Shown here piece after piece: positions 54,360-63,826 of a stretch of 64,000 bases of DNA. The stretch lies in assembly GCA_963699805.1 (NCBI GenBank), contig CAVOVH010000004.1, positions 682,001 to 746,000 of the forward strand. Reading direction: 5' to 3'. The DNA is from JAGTVG01 sp963699805 (GTDB lineage Bacteria > Bacteroidota > Bacteroidia > Cytophagales > Cyclobacteriaceae). The notes beneath the pieces were generated by a model. That model worked only from the letters and a program-made list of their open reading frames with translations, was not told where the DNA came from and made no database searches. A program made the translations under genes and the position numbers. Numbering within the stretch: the first letter of the stretch is position 1; each line of letters starts with the position of its first letter.

Positions 54360-55748
54360 ATGAAAGAAGAAAACCAAGTTTTTTTAGACTACATTGAAAA
54401 AAACAGGGAGAAATTCCTGGAAGAGCTTTTTAAACTGATCCGGATCCCCTCCATCAGCGCCGACAGCAAGTATAAAAATGACGTCAGAAAGGCTGCGGAT
54501 TACATCAAAGATAAAATGCTCGAAGCCGGAGCCGATTTGGCCAGGGTGGAAAATACAGCCGGGCATCCCATCGTTTACGGTGAAAAGATCATCGATCCTT
54601 CCCTGCCTACCCTACTGATCTATGGCCACTATGATGTACAGCCTGCCGACCCGGTTGAGCTCTGGGAGACCCCTCCCTTCGAACCCACCATCCGTAACGG
54701 TAAGATTTATGCAAGAGGTTCCTGCGATGACAAAGGACAGCTCTTTATGCATATCAAGGCTTTTGAAACCATGATGAATACTTCCACCCTCACCTGCAAT
54801 GTAAAATTCATCATCGAAGGAGAGGAAGAAGTGGGGTCCAATAACCTGGAACTGTATATCAAGGAGAATAAGGATAAACTGGCGGCCGATGTGGTACTCA
54901 TTTCTGATACGGATATCCTGTCCAATGAAACACCATCGATCACCACGGGGCTCCGTGGTCTCAGCTACCTCGAAGTGGAAGTGACAGGCCCCAACAGGGA
55001 CCTTCATTCCGGCATGTATGGCGGAGCTGTTGACAATCCCATCAATGTACTTTGCCAGTTGGTTGCCTCCCTGAAGGATGATCAGAACCGGATCACCATC
55101 CCCGGGTTCTATGACAAAGTGATTGAATTCACCCCAGCTGAAAGGGAAAAGTTCGCAAAGGCACCCTTCAATCTTGAAAACTATAAAAAAGCCCTGGATA
55201 TCGGGGATGTGAAAGGGGAAACCGGATTTTCCACGATTGAACGGGTAGGCATCCGGCCAGCACTCGATGTGAACGGCATCTGGGGTGGATATACAGGGGA
55301 AGGTGCCAAAACAGTATTGCCCTCGAAAGCACATGCGAAAATTTCGATGCGGCTGGTTCCCAACCAGAACAGCCACGAGATCACCCGGATGTTCATCGAT
55401 CATTTTAAATCGATCGCTCCCAAAACGGTCAAGGTGAAGATCACTCCACATCACGGGGGAGAACCGGCCGTCACACCGACCGACTCAGTCGCTTTCAAGG
55501 CAGCCAGGGAGGCCTTCCTGGAAGGATGGGGAAAAAATCCGATCCCCACCATGGAAGGTGGCAGCATTCCGATTGTATCGCTATTCGAAAAGATCCTGGG
55601 CTTGAATACCATTCTTTTGGGTTTCGGGCTCAAGGAAGATGCCATCCATTCACCCAACGAATCTTACGGCTTGTTCAATTTTTATAAAGGGATCGAGACC
55701 ATCATCCTTTTCTATAAGCATTTTGCCCGGTTGAATGGAAAAAGTTAA
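54360..55748 (+). CDS. M20-family dipeptidase
   Basis: 462 residues, a metallopeptidase of the M20/M25/M40 group, probably cytosolic because there is no signal peptide. The dinuclear zinc site is complete: His90-x-Asp92 (LLIYGHYDVQP), Asp123/124 (GSCDDKGQ), EGEEEVGS with the catalytic Glu near 155-157, LISDTD, and a C-terminal IHSPNE His. A lid domain (about 205-360, LHSGMYGGAVDNPINVL) is inserted, as in PepV/CNDP-type dipeptidases. Such enzymes cleave dipeptides and some N-acyl amino acids. It is preceded by a 204-base gap after tRNA-Gly and followed 87 bases later by the DsbD-type gene. Confidence 0.93.
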   Translation: MKEENQVFLDYIEKNREKFLEELFKLIRIPSISADSKYKNDVRKAADYIKDKMLEAGADLARVENTAGHPIVYGEKIIDPSLPTLLIYGHYDVQPADPVELWETPPFEPTIRNGKIYARGSCDDKGQLFMHIKAFETMMNTSTLTCNVKFIIEGEEEVGSNNLELYIKENKDKLAADVVLISDTDILSNETPSITTGLRGLSYLEVEVTGPNRDLHSGMYGGAVDNPINVLCQLVASLKDDQNRITIPGFYDKVIEFTPAEREKFAKAPFNLENYKKALDIGDVKGETGFSTIERVGIRPALDVNGIWGGYTGEGAKTVLPSKAHAKISMRLVPNQNSHEITRMFIDHFKSIAPKTVKVKITPHHGGEPAVTPTDSVAFKAAREAFLEGWGKNPIPTMEGGSIPIVSLFEKILGLNTILLGFGLKEDAIHSPNESYGLFNFYKGIETIILFYKHFARLNGKS

Positions 55749-55834
55749 AACCAAACCCGGGAAATAATAATGCGTAGGACATGATAGACAAAGGCATAAT
55801 TTGTTATTTTGTATTCAGCATGAGAAAATAGAGG

Positions 55835-58063
55835 ATGAAGATCCATTTTGATTCTATACCAATGGGAAACCTGATGAACAAGTTATATCGGCTGCTACCG
55901 GGGATCATTCCTTTATTCCTTGCAGGCAATTTGGATTTACATGCTCAGATTCTCAACCCGGCTTCCTGGTCAGTGACCACTTCCAAAAAAGAAGTGAAAA
56001 TAGGAGAAAACTTTGATGTGGTATTCGACGTGGTCATCGACAACAACTGGTATCTTTATTCCTCTGATTTTGATCCGGATCTCGGGCCTATGGTGACCGA
56101 ATTCATTTTTGCACACGATGATTCCTATGAACTTGTTGGAGATATCCAACCCGTCGATCCTAAAAAGAAATATGATGAATTATGGGAAGGTGAATATACC
56201 TATTTCAATGGAAAAGCCCAGTTCAGGCAGACGGTACGCGCATTGACGGGTGACTTGAACATCACGGGCAGCTACAGTTATCAGGTTTGTTCGGATATTG
56301 ATGGAAAATGCATTCCCTTTGAGGATGAATTTTCAGTGAACGATGTCATCGTACTCACTGAAACAAAGGCATTGGGGAAAGCGAAAACAAAAGAAACCGG
56401 GATCCCATCAGAAATAGCAACAGAAAAAACTCAGCAAAAAGAAGGATTGGCTACACCTGCTCCCGTAATCCCCATCCAGGAGGCGGATATTCAAAAAGAT
56501 GAATCAGCGGTTAAATCCCAAAAATCAACACCGGAAAGTACTGGCGGAAAGGAGGCAAAAAAGAAGACCTCCCTGCTGAAGCAACGGGATCCCAATGACC
56601 CGTATACCTTGCTTTCCTTCATGATCGTAGCTTTTCTGGGAGGTCTGGCTGCACTCCTGACACCCTGTGTTTTCCCTATGATCCCAATGACGGTCTCGTT
56701 TTTTACCGGCCGGTCTAAAACACGTGCCAAGGGAATTAAAAATGCACTGATATATGGTTTTTCCATTATCTTCATTTATACCTTCATTGGCTCGATCATC
56801 GCCCCCTTCATGGGACCCGAAGTGGCCAATGTGCTTGCGACCCACTGGCTACCCAATATCCTTTTCTTCGGGGTATTCCTGATCTTTGCCCTCTCCTTTT
56901 TCGGATTGTTCGAGATTACCCTACCCAGTTCCTTTGTGAATAAAATGGATCAGAAAGCGGACAAAGGCGGTTTGATCGGGATCTTTTTTATGGCGTTCAC
57001 CCTGGTGCTGGTATCCTTCTCCTGTACCGGTCCCATCGTCGGCAGCATCCTGGTAGAATCAGCCGGCGGATTGGTATTAAAACCCATCCTGGGAATGCTC
57101 GGTTTTTCACTGGCTTTTGCCATCCCTTTCACGATCTTTGCGATCTTCCCGGAATGGCTGAATACCTTGCCGAAATCGGGCGGGTGGCTCAATTCAGTCA
57201 AGGTAATTCTTGGTTTTATCGAACTGGCCTTTGCCCTGAAATTCCTGAGTGTGGCCGACCAGGCATATCACTGGGGATTGCTTGACCGTGAGATCTACCT
57301 GGCCCTCTGGATTATCATCTTTACCCTCATGGGTTTTTATATTTTAGGAAAGATCAGGCTTCCGCATGACAGTAAGCTGGAAAGGATCAGCGTGGGACGT
57401 CTGATACTGGCCATCCTTACCTTTTCATTTGTCATATACCTGTTGCCCGGCATGTTTGGAGCCCCGCTGAAGAAACTGGCCGGTTATCTTCCTCCGATGT
57501 CGACCCTTGATTTCAGCCTGCTGGATGAAATCCGGAACACAAGAATAAACTACACACAAAATCCGGGTCAGGAACTTTGTGAGCCTGCCAAATATGATGA
57601 TTTTCTCCATTTCCCACATGGCTTAAAAGGGTATTTTGATTATAAACAGGCACTGCAATGTGCCCGTGAAAAAAACAAACCCCTGTTTATCGACTTCACA
57701 GGGCATGGCTGTGTCAATTGCCGGGAAATGGAAGCAAGAGTATGGTCAGATCCGGATGTGCTGAAAAGATTATCCAACGATTTTGTGGTGGCTGCACTGT
57801 ATGTGGATGACAAAACCGAGTTGCCGGAAACGGAATGGTATACTTCTTCCTACGACGATAAAATTAAAAAGACCATTGGGAAACAGAATGCTGATTTTCA
57901 GATCACCCAATTCAACAATAATGCACAACCTTTTTACGTGCTGCTCGACAATAACGAAAACCTGCTGCTCGAACCCAGGGCTTATGACCTGGATGTGAAT
58001 GACTTCGTCCGGTTCCTGGATCAGGGAAAATATAATTTTGATGAAAAACTTTCCTTAAAATGA
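55835..58063 (+). CDS. DsbD-type protein-disulfide reductase (thiol:disulfide interchange)
   Basis: 742 residues with the three DsbD parts. A signal peptide is followed by an N-terminal immunoglobulin-like alpha domain with a Cys pair (YQVCSDIDGKCIPF). A charged linker and eight membrane helices (about 265-550) come next, with the paired cysteines in LLTPCVFPMIPMTVSFF and VSFSCTGPIVGS. The C-terminal thioredoxin domain has active site CVNC (FIDFTGHGCVNCREME). The protein carries reducing power from cytosolic thioredoxin to the periplasm for disulfide isomerisation or cytochrome c maturation. A later in-frame ATG gives MNKLYRLLPGIIPLFLAG and may be the true start. Confidence 0.94.
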   Translation: MKIHFDSIPMGNLMNKLYRLLPGIIPLFLAGNLDLHAQILNPASWSVTTSKKEVKIGENFDVVFDVVIDNNWYLYSSDFDPDLGPMVTEFIFAHDDSYELVGDIQPVDPKKKYDELWEGEYTYFNGKAQFRQTVRALTGDLNITGSYSYQVCSDIDGKCIPFEDEFSVNDVIVLTETKALGKAKTKETGIPSEIATEKTQQKEGLATPAPVIPIQEADIQKDESAVKSQKSTPESTGGKEAKKKTSLLKQRDPNDPYTLLSFMIVAFLGGLAALLTPCVFPMIPMTVSFFTGRSKTRAKGIKNALIYGFSIIFIYTFIGSIIAPFMGPEVANVLATHWLPNILFFGVFLIFALSFFGLFEITLPSSFVNKMDQKADKGGLIGIFFMAFTLVLVSFSCTGPIVGSILVESAGGLVLKPILGMLGFSLAFAIPFTIFAIFPEWLNTLPKSGGWLNSVKVILGFIELAFALKFLSVADQAYHWGLLDREIYLALWIIIFTLMGFYILGKIRLPHDSKLERISVGRLILAILTFSFVIYLLPGMFGAPLKKLAGYLPPMSTLDFSLLDEIRNTRINYTQNPGQELCEPAKYDDFLHFPHGLKGYFDYKQALQCAREKNKPLFIDFTGHGCVNCREMEARVWSDPDVLKRLSNDFVVAALYVDDKTELPETEWYTSSYDDKIKKTIGKQNADFQITQFNNNAQPFYVLLDNNENLLLEPRAYDLDVNDFVRFLDQGKYNFDEKLSLK

Positions 58064-58227
58064 ATTTTTTTACGGTGATTATTTCTTTAGCTTCAACTGT
58101 ATTTATATGGTGGAAAAATAATCGCGATTCCCGAGACCAGATCGGACCAGAACGCCATTATACAGGAATAAATATTATGTAATCTTTTAGATCAATTGAA
58201 TGTTCACGTATTCTTCCTCATAAGAAA

Positions 58228-58629
58228 GTGACGACAAAAAAGGAAATAAAAAAAATCTTCCTGGTGGAGGATGAAGATGATTATGCCGGTTTTATTCAAA
58301 AATCACTGGAAAAACTTGGTGACTATTCAGTAGAGCTATTCAAATCCGGGGAATTATGCCTGACTGAAATAAAAAAGAACAATCTTCCTTCTGTCATTCT
58401 GATTGATTATTACCTTCCCGGAATGAATGGCCTTGAATTATATACCTCTATTAGAAAAAAAAATAAAACGATACCGCTGATCATCATGAGTTCCAATACC
58501 GATGCCAACCTGGTGGTGGAAATGGTTAAAAAAGGGATCCGGAAATACGTGATCAAGAATGAAAATGTGATTATCTCCTTAAGGGCCCTACTCGAAGAGA
58601 ATGATGACCTGTTTATAAATTTACATTGA
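58228..58629 (+). CDS. single-domain response regulator
   Basis: 133 residues starting with GTG, a lone receiver domain without an output domain. The acidic pocket (FLVEDEDD), phospho-acceptor Asp60 (ILIDYYLPGMNG), the Ser switch residue in LIIMSSNTD and the conserved Lys (KYVIKNE) are present. It is convergent with a histidine kinase gene 8 bases away, a likely pair despite opposite strands. With no DNA-binding output it could act by protein contact, like CheY-type regulators. Confidence 0.93.
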   Translation: MTTKKEIKKIFLVEDEDDYAGFIQKSLEKLGDYSVELFKSGELCLTEIKKNNLPSVILIDYYLPGMNGLELYTSIRKKNKTIPLIIMSSNTDANLVVEMVKKGIRKYVIKNENVIISLRALLEENDDLFINLH

Positions 58630-58637
58630 GATAAAAA

Positions 58638-59390
58638 TTAACTTTTTGGGATTTTCAAACTGACCTCCAGTCCTTTTTTCTGGTTTCTCTTAATCCGGAT
58701 GCTGATCCCCAACACTTCGGCAATCTTTAGTGCAATGAACATACCCAATCCGGTGGTGCCTCCACCCACCGTAGGTTTGGCACTCAACGTCCGGAAGGGT
58801 TCAAATACATACGGTATTTCCTCCCGGCTTAATCCAGGCCCTTCATCATTTACGCGGACCCATACCTCCCCATTGATCTGTTCAAGTTGAATCTCAACCG
58901 TCGAATTCGCTCCGGAATATTTAATGGCATTGGATATGATTTTTTCAAGGATCTTGATGATCAGGATTTCATCCGAATAAATAATGATTGATTCCGGCTC
59001 CTGCGTTAAATTGAGCCTGACCCTGTTTAATCTGGATTGGATCTGATACCGGGTAATCACCTTTTTCATCACATTCCGGAGATCCAGCTTTTCGATATTT
59101 GCCTGCAGGCTGTTCTCATCAATGGATCGGAAATCCTGTAAATTCTGAATCATTTCGATGCCACTGATCACGGCATGATACATCTTGTCGATGTATTCCT
59201 TCTGTCTCTCTCCCAGATCTTTCCCCTCCAATTCAAACAACTGAATCAGCGCAAATAATTGATTGAATGGCGATTTGATATCATGTGAAATAACCCGTAG
59301 CAGGCTGTTCTTCTCCTCTTGCAACTCATCAATTACCCGCTGCTTTTCAGAAAGTATCACAGAAAGATCTTTATAGCTATTACCGGTCAT
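58638..59390 (-). CDS. sensor histidine kinase without N-terminal sensor domain
   Basis: 250 residues with no membrane segment. A short coiled-coil-like start (LSEKQRVIDELQEEKNSLL) leads into HisKA with the phospho-acceptor His36 (LRVISHDIKSPFNQL), then the HATPase domain: N-box KIISNAIKYSG, G1 VRVNDEGPGLSREEI, G2 GGTTGLGMFIALKIAEV. It lacks a PAS, HAMP or periplasmic domain, so its input must come from a partner. It is convergent with the lone receiver gene. It may be a soluble kinase of the kind that is paired with a separate receptor. Confidence 0.92.
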   Translation of the reverse strand: MTGNSYKDLSVILSEKQRVIDELQEEKNSLLRVISHDIKSPFNQLFALIQLFELEGKDLGERQKEYIDKMYHAVISGIEMIQNLQDFRSIDENSLQANIEKLDLRNVMKKVITRYQIQSRLNRVRLNLTQEPESIIIYSDEILIIKILEKIISNAIKYSGANSTVEIQLEQINGEVWVRVNDEGPGLSREEIPYVFEPFRTLSAKPTVGGGTTGLGMFIALKIAEVLGISIRIKRNQKKGLEVSLKIPKS

Positions 59391-59474
59391 GTTCCTGGAT
59401 AATTTCCTATTTATCCGGTTATGTGCTTAATAGTGACCCGGATAATCTTTTTCACTGACCCCGATAATTACTTA

Positions 59475-59504
59475 AAAAAGTAGTATGCATGCATACTACT
59501 TTTT
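59475..59504. promoter_or_regulatory. perfect 30-bp palindrome, probable MarR operator
   Basis: The core GTAGTATGCATGCATACTAC is self-complementary and is extended on both sides by five A and five T. It ends 20 bases before the marR start at 59525, in the short gap to the divergent kinase gene. A symmetric site at this place is what a MarR dimer that controls its own operon would bind. Confidence 0.7.
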
Positions 59505-59524
59505 CGTATATTCATATATAAATC

Positions 59525-59977
59525 ATGAAAAAAGAGGAATTGATTGATTATCATATCAAGGCTGCCTGGCATGCCATTTCAAGGATGTATAATCAATACG
59601 CTATACAGCATAACATCACCAGTTCGATGGGTTTTGTTTTGTTGAATATCGACTCACACGAGGGAACTCCGGCCACTAAAATAGCTCCCCTGATGGGGAT
59701 GGAAGCAAGAAGCCTCACCCGGATACTGAAATCGATGGAAAAGAAAAAACTCATCCAAAGAAAGCGTGATCTCAATGACGGGCGTCTGGTAAAAATTTTT
59801 CTGACGCCACTTGGACTTAAAAAACAGGAAATAGCAAAAAATACGGTCAGGGCGTTCAATCAGTTGATCCATGGCAGGATAGCAAAAGAAAAACTGGAGG
59901 TATTTAAGGAAGTCATCGAACAGATCCACCAGATCATAAATACAGGTGAAATCAAAAAAAATCTTACTGCTGATTAA
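59525..59977 (+). CDS. MarR family transcriptional regulator
   Basis: 150 residues with the winged helix-turn-helix of MarR proteins: SMGFVLLNIDSHEGTPATKI, APLMGMEARSLTRILKSMEKK (recognition helix) and LIQRKRDLNDGRLVKIFLTP (the wing, with the DxRxxR-like turn). It is the first gene of the marR-fadN-fadA-fadE set; fadN starts 6 bases after its stop. In this arrangement it is likely the repressor that responds to acyl-CoA, though the ligand is inferred from context only. A perfect palindrome lies directly upstream. Confidence 0.92.
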   Translation: MKKEELIDYHIKAAWHAISRMYNQYAIQHNITSSMGFVLLNIDSHEGTPATKIAPLMGMEARSLTRILKSMEKKKLIQRKRDLNDGRLVKIFLTPLGLKKQEIAKNTVRAFNQLIHGRIAKEKLEVFKEVIEQIHQIINTGEIKKNLTAD

Positions 59978-59982
59978 TTTTT

Positions 59983-62387
59983 ATGAAAAGAATCATTAAA
60001 AAGGTAGCCGTTCTGGGCTCAGGTATCATGGGCTCGAGAATCGCTTGTCATTTTGCCAATATCGGACTCAATGTGCTTCTATTGGATATCATGCCGGATC
60101 AGATTACCGAAGAAGAGAAGACTGAAGGATTGTCTCTGGAAGATACAAAGGTCAGGAACCGGATCGTAAGAAATGCTTTCCAGGCAGCACTCAAGTCCAG
60201 TCCGGCTCCACTTTATCATACAATCCTTTGCTGACAGGATCACACTCGGTAATTTCACCGATAACCTTCCCGAGATTGATCATTGTGACTGGACCATTGA
60301 GGCGGTAGTAGAGAACCTTGAGATCAAAAGGAATCTCTTTGAAAAAGTGGAAAAATACTTGCGGGAAGGCACCCTGATCACGACCAATACATCGGGGATC
60401 CCCATCCATCTTCTTGCAGAAGGAAGGAGTGAAAATTTCAAACAGCATTTCTGCGGCACTCATTTTTTTAATCCGCCCCGGTATCTTCGTTTGTTTGAAA
60501 TCATACCGACCCCTCAAACACGATCAGATATCATTCAGTTTTTAATGGCGTATGGGCAGCTATACCTTGGTAAAAAAACCATTTTATGCAAGGATACCCC
60601 CGCTTTTATCGCCAACCGGATCGGGATATTTGCCATATTGAAAGTGGTCGATTCCATGAGTAAACTGGATCTGAATATCGATGAGATCGATAAATTAACT
60701 GGACCTGTGATCGGGCGTCCCAAGTCTGCTACCTTCCGGACTTCCGATGTAGTCGGACTGGATACGCTGATCAAAGTGGCAAACAACCTTTATGATTCAC
60801 TTGATCATGATGAACAGCGGGAACTATTCAAGCTTCCCGAAGTGATCTATGAACTGGAAAAACGGAACTGGCTAGGAGAAAAAACGGGGCAGGGTTTTTA
60901 CAAAAAAATTAAAGATAATAAGGGAAAATCCGAGATCCTTACGCTGGATCTCAACTCCCTCGAATACAGGGCCCGTGAAAAAGTAAAATTTGCCACCCTG
61001 GCCAATGCAAGGACTGTGGATCACCTCAAAGAAAAATTTAAGATCCTTTTTAGCGGCAAGGATAAAGCCGGTAAATTCTACCGGGATTCATTTTATGGAT
61101 TATTCCAGTATATCACCTGGCGGATCCCAGAGATTTCAGATGAATTGTATAAAATTGACGAGGCGGTTTGTGCCGGTTTTGGCTGGGAATTGGGACCTTT
61201 CGAAACCTGGGATGCATCAGGATTTTCAAAGACGCTGGAGGAGATGGAAAAGATGGGGTACAAGCCGGCCCCCTGGGTATATGATATGCGTGATAAAGGA
61301 TATCCCCCATTTTTACGAGATCAGAGAGGGCTATAAATACTATTACGACCTCCCATCCGGGGCCTATCAGAAAATTCCGGGACAGGAAGGCTTTATCATC
61401 CTGGATAACCTGAGAAAGGATCATGTTATATGGAGTAATTCAGGAGCATCCGTATTCGATCTGGGAGATGGGATCTTAAATGTCGAGTTCCACTCAAAGA
61501 TGAATACCATGGGAAGTGCAGTAATCGAAGGGATCAATAAAGGATATGATCTTGCCGAGAAGGAATACCGGGGACTGGTAATTGGAAATTTGGGACCCCT
61601 GTTTACCGCGGGTGCAGATCTTGGACTTTTGTTCATGTATGCCATCGAACAGGAATATGAGGAGATCGACCTGATGATCCGACAATTTCAGCACACCATC
61701 ATGCGTGCCCGCTATTCCCCCATTCCGGTGGTGGTAGCCATTCACGGTCTTACCCTGGGAGGGGGCTGTGAACTTACCATGCATGCCGATGAAGCGCAGG
61801 CATTGGCTGAGACCTATATCGGACTTGTGGAAGTGGGCACCGGTCTGATCCCCAGTGGAGGCGGTACCAAGGAAATGACCCGAAGAATATCGAAAGCGTA
61901 TGAAGAAGGGGATATCGAGCTGAATACCCTTCAGAATACTTTTATGAATATCGCCACGGCTAAAGTTGCCACCTCGGCCCATGAAGCCTTCGACATGAGA
62001 ATATTACTCAGTAAGGATCATATCACCCTGAACAAGGACCGCCTGATCACCGATGCCAAAACCGCTGTTTTACGCATGGCTGAATCAGGTTATGTGATGC
62101 CGAATCCCAATGAGAAGATCAGGGTCCTTGGGAAAACAGGTATCGCCTTATTCCTGGCAGGTATTCATGGAATGCTGACAGGGCGTTTTATAACGGAATA
62201 TGATGCAAAAATTGCAAAAAAGATCGCCCATGTCATGTGCGGGGGAGAATTGTCCTATCCGACCTATGTGAGCGAACAATACCTTCTGGATATGGAACGG
62301 GAAGCTTTCCTCTCCCTGCTTGGCGAAAGGAAAACACTGGAAAGGATTGAATCTATCATTCAAGGTAAAAAACCCCTTAGGAATTGA
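59983..62387 (+). pseudogene. fadN: 3-hydroxyacyl-CoA dehydrogenase/enoyl-CoA hydratase, split by two frameshifts
   Basis: A fused beta-oxidation enzyme of about 800 residues with the dehydrogenase first and the hydratase last, as in Bacillus FadN. The NAD site is VAVLGSGIMGSRIACHFANI; dehydrogenase parts continue with EAVVENLEIKRNLF, CGTHFFNPPRYL and KDTPAFIANRIG; the hydratase has IHGLTLGGGCELTMHADEAQ and VGTGLIPSGGGTKEM. As assembled it breaks twice by +1: an extra base at about 60219 (LYH-KSFADRIT expected) and an extra C in a C5 run at about 61302-61308 (GYP-HFYEIREG expected). Either the gene is dead or the base calls are wrong; conserved sequence on both sides favours recent change or error. 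Confidence 0.85.
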
Positions 62388-62471
62388 GAATAATGAATGA
62401 TGATTTGAGAATGGAAATTTATGATTTGCGAGAAATGATTAATCACAGATGATTTGGGATATAAGATTTAA

Positions 62472-62484
62472 GGTCACTGTGACC
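62472..62484. promoter_or_regulatory. short inverted repeat upstream of fadA
   Basis: GGTCAC-T-GTGACC, a 6-bp-arm symmetric site in the 250-base gap between fadN and fadA, about 155 bases before the fadA start. The rest of this gap holds no gene. It could be a regulator site, but the length is small. Confidence 0.3.
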
Positions 62485-62637
62485 CGGCTTGTTATGGTAA
62501 CAAAAAACATCATCGCCAGCAGGGTAAACATAGCATATGACTTGGAAATGAATAATCTGGATTGATCAGGCAAAGGTTGAAACTTAGGAAGCAAGTTTTA
62601 GGAGTCAGATACAGAGAACTAAAAATATTCAAATAAA

Positions 62638-63813
62638 ATGGATGCATTTATTGTTGCAGGATACAGGACAGCAGTAGGTAAAGCAAAAAAAGGTGGATTC
62701 CGGTTTACCCGGCCTGACGATCTGGGAGCTGAGGTGATCAAATCCCTGGTGAAATCCATTAGAGGCCTGGACCCGGTCCGTGTCGATGACCTGATCGTTG
62801 GCAATGCCATCCCGGAAGCAGAACAAGGGATGCAGATGGGAAGAATGATATCCCTGCTCGCTCTTCCAGTAGAAGTACCGGGTATGATCGTCAACCGCTA
62901 CTGTGGCTCTGGTCTGGAGGCTATTAATATCGCTTCAGCCCGCATTCATGCTGGACTGGCTGATTGTATCATTGCCGGAGGGGTGGAAAGCATGTCGCTT
63001 TTACCCATGCTAGGATGGAAAACAGCACTCAATTATTCGATTGCCTCCAATCATCCGGATTATTATACAAGCATGGGACTCACCGCGGAAGAAGTAGCCA
63101 TAAAATATAAGATCAGCCGGCGGGATCAGGATGAATTTGCCTATCAATCACACCAGAAGGCGGTCCGTGCCATTGAGCAGGGATCTTTTAAAGATGAAAT
63201 CATCCCGTTTCAAGTCGTGGAAACCCTTGTGAATGCCTCAGGAAACAGGGAAACCAGGAGTTTTACAATCGATACCGATGAAGGTCCCAGGAAAGACACC
63301 AGTATGGAAGCCTTATCCAGGCTAAAACCGGTTTTTTCAAAAGATGGAACGGTCACTGCAGGCAATTCATCTCAAACTTCGGATGGGGCAGCCTTTGTTT
63401 TGGTCATGTCCGAAAAAATGGTAAATGAGCTTAAAATTACCCCTCAGGCAAGATTGATGAGCTATGCCGTTGCCGGAGTAGAGCCCAGGATCATGGGGAT
63501 TGGCCCGGTGAAAGCCGTACCTAAGGCACTGGACCAGGCTGGTCTCAAATTAAAAGATATTGAGCAGATTGAGCTGAATGAAGCTTTTGCGGCACAATCA
63601 CTGGCCGTGATCCGTGCACTGGACCTGGATGGAAACCAGGTAAACGTAAATGGTGGAGCCATTGCACTGGGTCATCCATTAGGATGCACAGGTGCCAAAC
63701 TTACCATCCAGATCATCCATGAGATGAGAAGAAGAACTCAGAAATATGGAATGGTAACAGCCTGCGTAGGTGGAGGACAAGGTGTTGCCGGTATATTTGA
63801 ATTGTTGAATTAA
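62638..63813 (+). CDS. fadA: acetyl-CoA C-acyltransferase (3-ketoacyl-CoA thiolase)
   Basis: 391 residues, the normal thiolase length. The nucleophile Cys89 is in VNRYCGSGLEAINIASARI; the His motif is GGAIALGHPLGCTGA; the second Cys is in VTACVGGGQG; IEQIELNEAFAAQSLAV is the NEAFA motif. It releases acetyl-CoA in the last step of each beta-oxidation turn. It follows fadN on the same strand after 250 bases and precedes an acyl-CoA dehydrogenase start by 13 bases, so fadA-fadE are closely coupled. Confidence 0.95.
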   Translation: MDAFIVAGYRTAVGKAKKGGFRFTRPDDLGAEVIKSLVKSIRGLDPVRVDDLIVGNAIPEAEQGMQMGRMISLLALPVEVPGMIVNRYCGSGLEAINIASARIHAGLADCIIAGGVESMSLLPMLGWKTALNYSIASNHPDYYTSMGLTAEEVAIKYKISRRDQDEFAYQSHQKAVRAIEQGSFKDEIIPFQVVETLVNASGNRETRSFTIDTDEGPRKDTSMEALSRLKPVFSKDGTVTAGNSSQTSDGAAFVLVMSEKMVNELKITPQARLMSYAVAGVEPRIMGIGPVKAVPKALDQAGLKLKDIEQIELNEAFAAQSLAVIRALDLDGNQVNVNGGAIALGHPLGCTGAKLTIQIIHEMRRRTQKYGMVTACVGGGQGVAGIFELLN

Positions 63814-63826
63814 AATCTTGAATGTG

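Noticed and set aside
54612..55454. 280-codon open frame on the minus strand inside the dipeptidase gene
   Set aside because: It is antisense to a well-conserved M20 dipeptidase with complete metal motifs, and its translation shows no family features.
61494..61982. 162-codon minus-strand frame
   Set aside because: Antisense to the hydratase part of fadN, whose motifs are unmistakable on the plus strand.
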